Shown piece by piece: positions 56,807-64,000 of a DNA stretch of 64,000 bases (position 1 is the stretch's first letter; each line of letters begins with the position of its first letter). The stretch is from positions 5,864,279 to 5,928,278 of the forward strand of contig CM021315.1 in the NCBI GenBank assembly GCA_010645155.1, written 5' to 3'. The notes under the pieces were generated by a model, which made no database searches, was not told the DNA's origin, and saw nothing but the letters and a program-made list of their open reading frames with translations. The stretch comes from Tigriopus japonicus (lineage: Eukaryota; Arthropoda; Copepoda; Harpacticoida; Harpacticidae). The position numbers and the translations under genes are program-made.

Positions 56807-59224
56807 CAAGGCAACAACGAAGTAGCGGCGATTTCAAACTACTAGTCAGCCTTCAAAGGACAGTGCGTAAAAAGAAGATAGAACGGTCCACGACGTTATC
56901 GTTGTGTCAAGGGAATGAAAAGTCAATGCAATGCAGTTTAGGCACTACTTGGCGTTCAAGAAAGTGGAGAAGATGTTGATGGTGATGATGACGTTGGATC
57001 TCACAGATTTGCCATGATGATAATGATGCACCAGTTTCATGTACATTCCAAAACCATGAATACCAAACTCACGCATGCACACACACACTCTGACACACAC
57101 TGCTTGGTTGGCAATAGGGGAGTGTCAAGGATCAAGTGAAGAGGATAGATAAACGAGCGATGCAGAATGTGGTCAGGCCAAGTCTGAACCATAACTGAAT
57201 GATCCAACGACTTGAGGGGTTTTGAGCACAAGGAAAGAGAAACAGAGGGAAACGAGAGGATTCTCTGTCTCCCACTCCCCCTTTCTTTCCTTCCTTCTCT
57301 CTCTTTTTCTCTCTGCGTTCCAAGCTCCTTCTTCTCCCTTGTGTTCCACTGTTCCACCAACCTCTAGCTTCCAACTTCGTCTTCTTCCAACGCCCGTTTC
57401 CCTCTCATCCGCCATTTTTGGCATGGCTTCCTGTAGTATATGGAGTGTGTATAGAACTACTAAGATGTCGACCAACAAGGGTTGGTTCGTTCGCGATTTG
57501 GAAATTGAGTTAACGAGATCTCAAAGCCAGTTGGGGAACGAGAAGGCCAGCTCGAGTAAGAATGAAGGACAGGCAGACACAGGGGTTGGGAGGACAAATT
57601 TCGTTTCAAAATAACTGGGCCCTTATCGCGATTGAAATCTGAGACGACAAAGACAAGAAAGAAGTTCAGTTCAGTTTTTCGGCCCCTCAAGTCTTTGGCT
57701 GAAATTTCGAGTTCATGAATGAACAGGTTTAGGGGGAACGAAGAGAAACAAGTTAAGAATCATCATTTGTTTGGGAAGCTCTGAGCGAGGAGCAATATTG
57801 TTTGGAACATTATGGAGAACGCACCAAATCCAATGGAACCACCCAATGAGAGGTAGTTTGCGCCTTCTCGTCCAAGTTTTTCTTCGTCGGTTTACCCATT
57901 CCTTCCTTGGAGCTGGAGAAACCAAGGGGGTGAAACTTGAAAGAACCGACATTGAAGGTCATTCTCGGGATAAATAAAAATAGTTTTCTTATGTCTCCTC
58001 CATTACGTTAGCAAAATTAACCTGGCAACTTAGAATTGGCTGATTTTCAAAAAGTTTCAGTTGTTGAGGGCCAATAGAAGCCTCTAAACTTCACACAAAA
58101 CAATTTGTTGAAATCAGCAGAACACCTCAGAAGTAATTAAATTTGTGCGAACAAAACCCTGAATAGTATGTGTTGTCAATTGAATAGCAAACACTTGTAA
58201 CAATTGTGTTTTTGCTTGTGAATAGATAAGAACTCGTTTGATTTTTTAGCAATTGTTTCGCACATTATAAATCACGATGGATTTACGGCACTTTAAAAAC
58301 GCAACAAAAGCGCTTTCGTGTCCTCTTTCATGTTGCACCCCCTTGGGCGAAAGAAACTACACCAGCTAAAGCATGGAACAAGAAGAACACTACGTACATG
58401 GTTGTGGTGCTGTGGGCAGTTGGACCTGGACCAACCACTTCCATCTTCAAACACGAGGTGGGAACAACAAAGAAAGAGAACTCCATACACACACCCACAT
58501 ACTTGCACACATCCACACTCCTCGTTTCTCGCCCAAAACCTGCAATACGTCTAAACGAGAGCTCTTGCCAATACATTGGATGAACCTTGGTGCGCTCAAC
58601 AGTGATCGCCTGCGTTCCTTGCCTCCCAAGATAAGTAAGACCTAACGAAGATGAGTTCCATTTGCATTCATGGGACGACGACAACAACGACATCAACAAC
58701 AACAATGGAGGCCCTTGTTCTCTTACTATCAAGGCCCGAATGGTTGAACATTTCGGCTAAAGGGAAATGCAAGGGTCAACATGGCCATTTAGATCCTAAT
58801 CAAAGCAAAAACACCAACAACAGCCATGAAATGAACCGTGGGAAATGGAACGCCCAAGGTTTTCACCTTCGTCGCATATCAATCATAAAGCAAATTGGAT
58901 TTTAGGTTCTTTGAACTTGCCGAGCGGTTTGGAATCAGGGTTGGATGGGGGGTATGGAAACCTAACAATAGATGTTTTTTTCCTTTTTTTGCGGATCATT
59001 TGGCAAAACTACGAACTTTAAAGTGGGTTCGTTAGGTAAGCCAAATATAGCATATGGTCCTAATCCCAAGGGCGACCGCTTAGATAGGGAGCTAGATTGT
59101 CGCTAGGTGGAGTGGTAGGCTTTGGAAAGAAAGAGGATAGCGAGTGGCGAGACACCTATTGGGACATGATGTTCCAAGTCTTTTCGATAACACACCTCAT
59201 CCAAGAACCACTGAATTTCTATGG

Positions 59225-59940
59225 ACTGGAAGCTAGTGATTAAAGTTAAGATTGCCACTGAGAAAAGATCAGCTTCGTTCTTTTGCCAAAAAGCTCTCTC
59301 TCGTGTGGGTCATACTGTATATTTTAATTTTAACTCAATTAAATGCTCGAGTCAAAGGTTATGCTCTCTCAAAGCTCACTTCATAATCCTACTCAGACTG
59401 AACTAGCAAGGCCTTGACGGGTTATTGTTTTTCCACAAAAGGGACAAGTTCATTCTTTCTTTGCTCTATTCAGCACATAAGTTTGAAAAGGCAGAACGTT
59501 TTACACCGACATTTGATTGAGCTGAACATTGAAATATAATGATGGACCGAATGAGGCCTAACTGAAACCGAAAGGAGCTGATTGCAAAATTGTATATATA
59601 CCAAATTCACCTAATTTTTTTTATTTCTCATGTGTTCGATGTTAGGTAGTCTCGAATTTTGATAAATCGGAGAAGTAAAAATCAGAGGTTTTTGGACCAA
59701 ACAATCTCCAATTTTGTTATCAAACTCCATCTTTTATAATGCATGTCTGCTTTCGGTTTCGGTAGACATAACCGAAACCAAAATTCAGGACAAAAAGCGC
59801 TTTCGGTCCATCACTACTGAAATACGAAGTCTACCTTATGCTAAAAGGAATGTCTCATTTACAAAAGAATAAAACTTGTTTGATTCTACTGGAAATCACA
59901 ATTCTCATCGTTAGTCTCCATGCACAGATCTGTGTGGTTC
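59225..59940. mobile_element. Foldback element copy D, split by a MITE
   Basis: Shares with copy A: TTATGCTCTCTCAAAGCTCAC, given here only as TATGCTCTCTCAAAG, then AATCCTAC, CCACAAAAGGGACAAG, AGTTTGA, and after the interruption TACTGGAAATCACAATTC. The element is interrupted at 59537-59816 by hAT MITE copy 2. Ends are approximate. Confidence 0.7.
59537..59816. mobile_element. hAT-type MITE, copy 2, nested in foldback copy D
   Basis: 280 bp; starts TAATGATGGACCGA and ends TCGGTCCATCACTA. It is flanked by TTGAAATA (59529-59536) and CTGAAATA (59817-59824), an 8-bp duplication with one mismatch. The interior matches copy 1 (GTGTTCGATGTT, AGGTTTTTGGACCAA, CTTTCGGTTTCGGTAG). In foldback copy A the same site reads uninterrupted TTGAAATACG. 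Confidence 0.88.
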
Positions 59941-61069
59941 ATGTCTCATTCATTGAAACTAACAAATACGACAAAAAAGAGAAAGGGGCTTTGCTTTTGA
60001 CTTAATGCAAGCAATATCATTTTTTTCTTTTTTAATCATTTGGCATACTAAAAACATGCACTGAAAAGGAATGACTTTGAAGAGCAAAGCCGGCTATTCT
60101 TATTGAAGCAAGACTTCAAGTACAAAGTACGAGTTGAGTATACTGATTTAGCACCAGTTTTTTGCATTTTTGACTCGGAGTTTTTGTCTCACTTTTCGAA
60201 AAGTCATGTAGGGGTCAGTTTTTTTGACCAGAAAATATGAACATGTACCAATAGAGCAACACCATACTAAAAATCAGGCTTGATTTCCATCACTACCAAG
60301 GTGTATTTGGAAAGTAAGCCTGGCTTGAATCATCCTTGGCCAAGTACGAGATAAATTGGGGTTTAATTTGACACTAACTTCTATGCATATCCGTCATCAC
60401 GATCTTATTGAAACAATTGTTTAAGGGAAAGCTTAGTATCCCTAGGTTAGTTTCTTAAACCACGCGATTGGGAGATGAAATATTAACCTAGTATTGGACA
60501 TGTCTTTTAATCATGTATATGAACATTCATGCATTTTTCTAACTTATTTTATACGCCTTGACATGACCAAGAGTGGCAAAAAAACCTTCAAAGATTTTTT
60601 ACCTTAAAAAATTTTCAAAGAAAACCCAAGTTTTATGAATGGTTTTTGTAAGCATCTTGGGCCCTAATTTTGATTGATTGAACAAATGTTTTGCCAATTC
60701 TTTCCGTCCACACCAAAACTTTCTGATCGACCTGGCATGACTTTCAAAGGACCACATTCAACTCTCCCATCTCTTTTAGTACTAAGATTGCCGGAGTAAC
60801 TCGATTTTATCGAAATTGTTGATGCGTACTTTCTTTTCTGCAACAAAAATGAGCCTGCGTGTGCTTTTCTGGTTACAATTTTGGCCTGCCAAACTTTGCC
60901 CCGTTAGGCTGAATAAAGCCTGCCGAGGAGTTTAGCCTGTCCGTGTTTTTTTTCCACCCTTAGAGTGGACGGCATGAACCAAAGGTTGTTGATCTGGAAT
61001 TGATAAGAATTGCATCGGCTCAACAAATTAAATCTCGTAGATAGTTACACATCTTAAAAGAGAAATTGT

Positions 61070-61172
61070 AGGTAAAAAGGTCATCAACAAAACGATCACT
61101 CTAAAGGTCACAGTAAAAAGGTCGTACGGCGAAATTTGTCGCAATAAAATGGTCACACGGTGAAAAGGTCAC
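61070..61172. repeat. AAAAAGGTCAC-type minisatellite, block 1
   Basis: Degenerate tandem units including AAAAAGGTCAT, AAAGGTCACAG, AAAAAGGTCG, AAATGGTCACACGG and AAAAGGTCAC. Confidence 0.75.
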
Positions 61173-61539
61173 ATTTTTTTCGTGGACAGATTGTGTTCCA
61201 CACAAATTATCTTCAGAGCTCATGGTTGCATCTTGAAGGTAGGGGCAAGTTTGACTTAAGAGGGGTAGGAGAACACTCTCCTTTTGGTAGTGCGGAAAGA
61301 TCTGGGGCGGGTTGGGACCATTATTAAAAAACGTGTCTGGAACACAGATACTTACAAATGCGAAGTCTTGCGTATTTTGGAGAATAGTTTTCACAGATAG
61401 CTGACCAAAAGTTGCCAAAATGTTACTGAAAGTTCCGACGGTTATTTCCCTGAGTATGTCCAAAATGTAGGACAAACATAACATACAATGATGATTAAAT
61501 CTTAATATTTCTAACTAGCTTGTCCATGAAGCACGCACT

Positions 61540-61790
61540 AAATAGGTCACAAGGTAAAAAGGTCACGGTAAATAGGTAGGTCACATAAAAAATATCACTG
61601 TAAAACGGTCACGGTAAAAAGGACAAAAGGTCAAAAGGTCACAAGGTAAAAAGGTAACGGTAAAAAGGTTACAAAATAAAAAGGTCACAAGGTATAAAGT
61701 TCACAGATAAAAAGGTCACAAAATAAAAAGGTCACAAGGTGAAAAGGTCACGAAGTGAAAAGGTCATGGTAAAAAGGATAAAAGGATGAA
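61540..61790. repeat. AAAAAGGTCAC-type minisatellite, block 2
   Basis: A degenerate tandem array with a unit near 11-16 bp of the form AAAAAGGTCAC(A/G)(A/G)GGT. Nine exact GGTCAC words are present, plus variants GGTAAC, GGTTAC, GTTCAC and GGTCAT. Block 2 is separated from block 1 by about 370 bp of non-repetitive DNA. Confidence 0.85.
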
Positions 61791-64000
61791 ACCAAAAACA
61801 AAATTTTTTTTTGCGGTCAGAAAAACTATTTTAGTTTTATGATTATTTTTTTATTAAAAAAGTTTTATTCAACTGATCTTTCCGCCCTCTATTAATGATA
61901 TTTGGGAAAGGACGACATGATTGTTCAGTGGAACAACTCCCACCTGTAAATTTAATGCTCATTGTATGGAAAATATACAATAGCCAATGTGTTGCACACC
62001 GGAATTTGCGATTATTGATTGTTACACTTTACCCGTTAATTGTTCGACTCTATTCAACTATTTTAGGATGTTTATTCAACTATCTTACTTGATTTTTCCG
62101 ACTTTTTTAGTGACTAAAACACCCTTTTTTAATAACCTTTTTCCCCCAGCCCTTGTTATGACTTATGAACTTGCCAGCTACTCACTGAAGTTTATGGGCT
62201 AGAATCCCAGGCTGGCTAAGTTCAACCATCATTTCTTTTTTAGAGCAACTCAATGCTCGATTATCAAGTAATTTAGGAAATCAATCTGACTTGAATTTGA
62301 TTTGGGCTACTTTTGTCATTTTGTTTGGCTATTTATTGACTAAAGGAAATCCGTCACGAAGTGGCCATGACTCAGATTTCAATCTAGAACTTAACTTTTG
62401 TCCGCATGTGACTTGTTTAGATTTTGGCTGAAGGCTCGCAGAACCTTTTAAGCTTCTGTAGTTTCGGAGCTTTTTCCAGTTCATTTTAATAGACTGTCCT
62501 TTTTCAGTGACTCCAAAATTAGAACTTGTCTATCAATCAACATTGAGTCTTGACATATGTTCATGTTCTTCGAAGTAGTCTCCAAATTGAAGAATCATTG
62601 AGTCAAAATCATCTCATACTGGAAACTGACGTAATAGATTCAAATCGAGTTTGGCCTTTGGGTAGGTCAAGATGCCCGGAGATGCTCCTTCAAACGACCC
62701 TAGTTATGTAATCAATATTGGATTCAAGCTTGGGTTCAAAGGCAAACATTTCATAATTCTAAAACATCATGATTAGCTTGGCAATAGAGCGGGTTCAAAT
62801 GGAAGTGGAGAAAAAAATCATCTCTCTTTTTCAATTAGTGCGCGATAATTAAGGCCGTTGAAATCTGGTAAATAAGGTTTCTGTTCAAAAAGCACCCTTT
62901 TTGACATGAAATGCATATCTACGCCTTTTGCGCATATATTCTGCCTGTTTGGGGAAAAAATCGAATGTCCCGCTCAAATGTGTCAATGTTACGAAGTCTC
63001 TAACTTGAAAACATCAACTTGTGGCGGATTTTTGGGTGAATTTACAACAATATGCCCAAGTTTGACGACGCCAGTGCCCTTGTCTGTTAGTTTGAAGGAA
63101 AAACGGATTTCCGTTTTCCGACAAGGACAATGGCGTCGCCGGACTACAAAAACCTTCGACCATTTATTAATCACTAGATATCATGCAAGCTTTAGTTAGG
63201 CTGATTTGGCAAGCGGGGCGGAATGCGTTGAACTTATGAGGAAAATGTCGCCCTCACAATTGTTGAGCAGACAGTTAGTGTGACCAAACATGTGAATCAA
63301 GACCAACTTTTTTAAACTCATTTTTAAAGCCACAAGTTAGTTTTTGTCCATATGTGTCTTGGATTACCCTACATAATGCAAAAGCTTAAATTTGTGTTCT
63401 TCCTACCAGTAACTTATTCAATGTATTGGTAGAAAAGTTCCTAGTTTTAGTATTCAAACACAAGGCATTGTAACCTAGTGACGTCTTCAGTGCTTTCAAG
63501 AAAGTGACCACTAGCAATAACAAAAAATGACCCAAAAACATTACTCAATTCCACATTTGATTCATCGATTGCAAGGTTGACATTTGCCTGGTCACACATT
63601 TCAAATGTTCCTGCACTTTTGGGTAATGGTGACGATGTGAGGTCCGGACGAAAAGCGAACCAGTGTTGCCAGAACTTTTGGAACTATTCATGCCATAAAA
63701 CATCGAGAAAAAGGCCAGATTTGGTGTGACAGAAACAAATTGTCATGCCATGATTAGCACTTGAGCTAACAAATCTAGAAACCTGAAGTATTGATTTTAA
63801 AGCAATTCACCCGTTCTACTTTTACTCCAAGGAATGAATGTGAGATTAAGACTACTCATTAATAATCTGAAATCTGGAAATTTAGCATCTGGTCATCAAA
63901 TAGCTAAATGTTTTTTTGTTTCTGTTTTGATAGTAGAACATGTTCTAAAAGAGAAAAACTGTTATCCATGGCATTTGGCATTTTACAATATGAAACTATT

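Larger units (their letters stand above)
56000..64000. other. Region upstream of Alk, no supported gene
   Basis: The first part should contain the Alk 5' UTR and promoter on the minus strand, but the transcription start, any untranslated exon and core promoter elements cannot be placed. Bases 56.3-58.6 kb are rich in simple sequence. Bases 59.2-59.9 kb hold a foldback copy with a nested MITE, and 61.07-61.79 kb a minisatellite. From 61.8 to 64.0 kb I see only AT-rich DNA without recognisable coding sequence. Confidence 0.6.

Noticed and set aside
57222..57614. 130-codon plus-strand frame upstream of Alk
   Set aside because: Driven by a pyrimidine-rich simple-sequence tract; no recognisable domain.
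58328..58732. 134-codon minus-strand frame upstream of Alk
   Set aside because: Considered as an Alk 5' exon or separate gene, but it has no conserved motif and lies in CA-rich simple sequence.
61070..61790. A CRISPR-like array
   Set aside because: Units are short, degenerate and without unique spacers, and the genome is eukaryotic.
62906..63199. 97-codon plus-strand frame
   Set aside because: Two CxxxC-like spacings suggested a zinc-binding fragment, but no family pattern holds up.

Overview
The window looks like a piece of an intron-rich animal genome. Base composition is AT-leaning, exons are short with GT-AG introns, and non-coding DNA is full of degenerate transposons. An Alk receptor kinase next to a Glut4EF-type transcription factor, plus a TTAGG-type telomere-like tract, point to an arthropod. 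A crustacean such as a copepod is my guess, but the sequence alone does not fix the taxon.

Layout. (1) Bases 506-1870, minus strand, hold two coding exons of a Glut4EF / ZNF704-SLC2A4RG-like transcription factor that runs off the left edge. (2) Bases 1871-7037 are AT-rich DNA with no supported gene. (3) Bases 7038-8846, plus strand, hold an intronless 602-codon gene that joins a ChaN-like (haem-binding uptake/Tiki superfamily) domain to an ArsM-like SAM-dependent methyltransferase. This is the most unusual gene here. (4) Bases 9148-55999, minus strand, hold a complete anaplastic lymphoma kinase (Alk) gene. I could trace 20 coding exons whose splice phases all agree; they sum to 5,049 nt, that is 1,682 residues plus stop. 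The order is signal peptide, MAM, LDLa, MAM, glycine-rich region, EGF-like module, transmembrane helix, NPNY juxtamembrane motif, tyrosine kinase, long tail. (5) Bases 56000-64000 lie upstream of Alk and hold simple repeats, nested transposons and a minisatellite, with no supported gene.

Mobile DNA. The Alk introns and the upstream flank carry at least six kinds of element: a hAT-type MITE (two copies, target duplications visible), a roughly 460-bp foldback family (four copies, one interrupted by the MITE), a decayed LINE 3' end, a tRNA-derived SINE sharing that LINE's 3' tail, a 2.1-kb element with long terminal inverted repeats, and a 273-bp insertion of unknown class with its empty site preserved in the window. 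There are also a four-unit palindromic array, a (CCTAA)n tract and a minisatellite of AAAAAGGTCAC-like units.

The three genes show no obvious functional link. Alk and the ChaN-methyltransferase gene converge, with stop codons 301 bp apart. All family assignments come from recognising motifs by eye; no database search was run.
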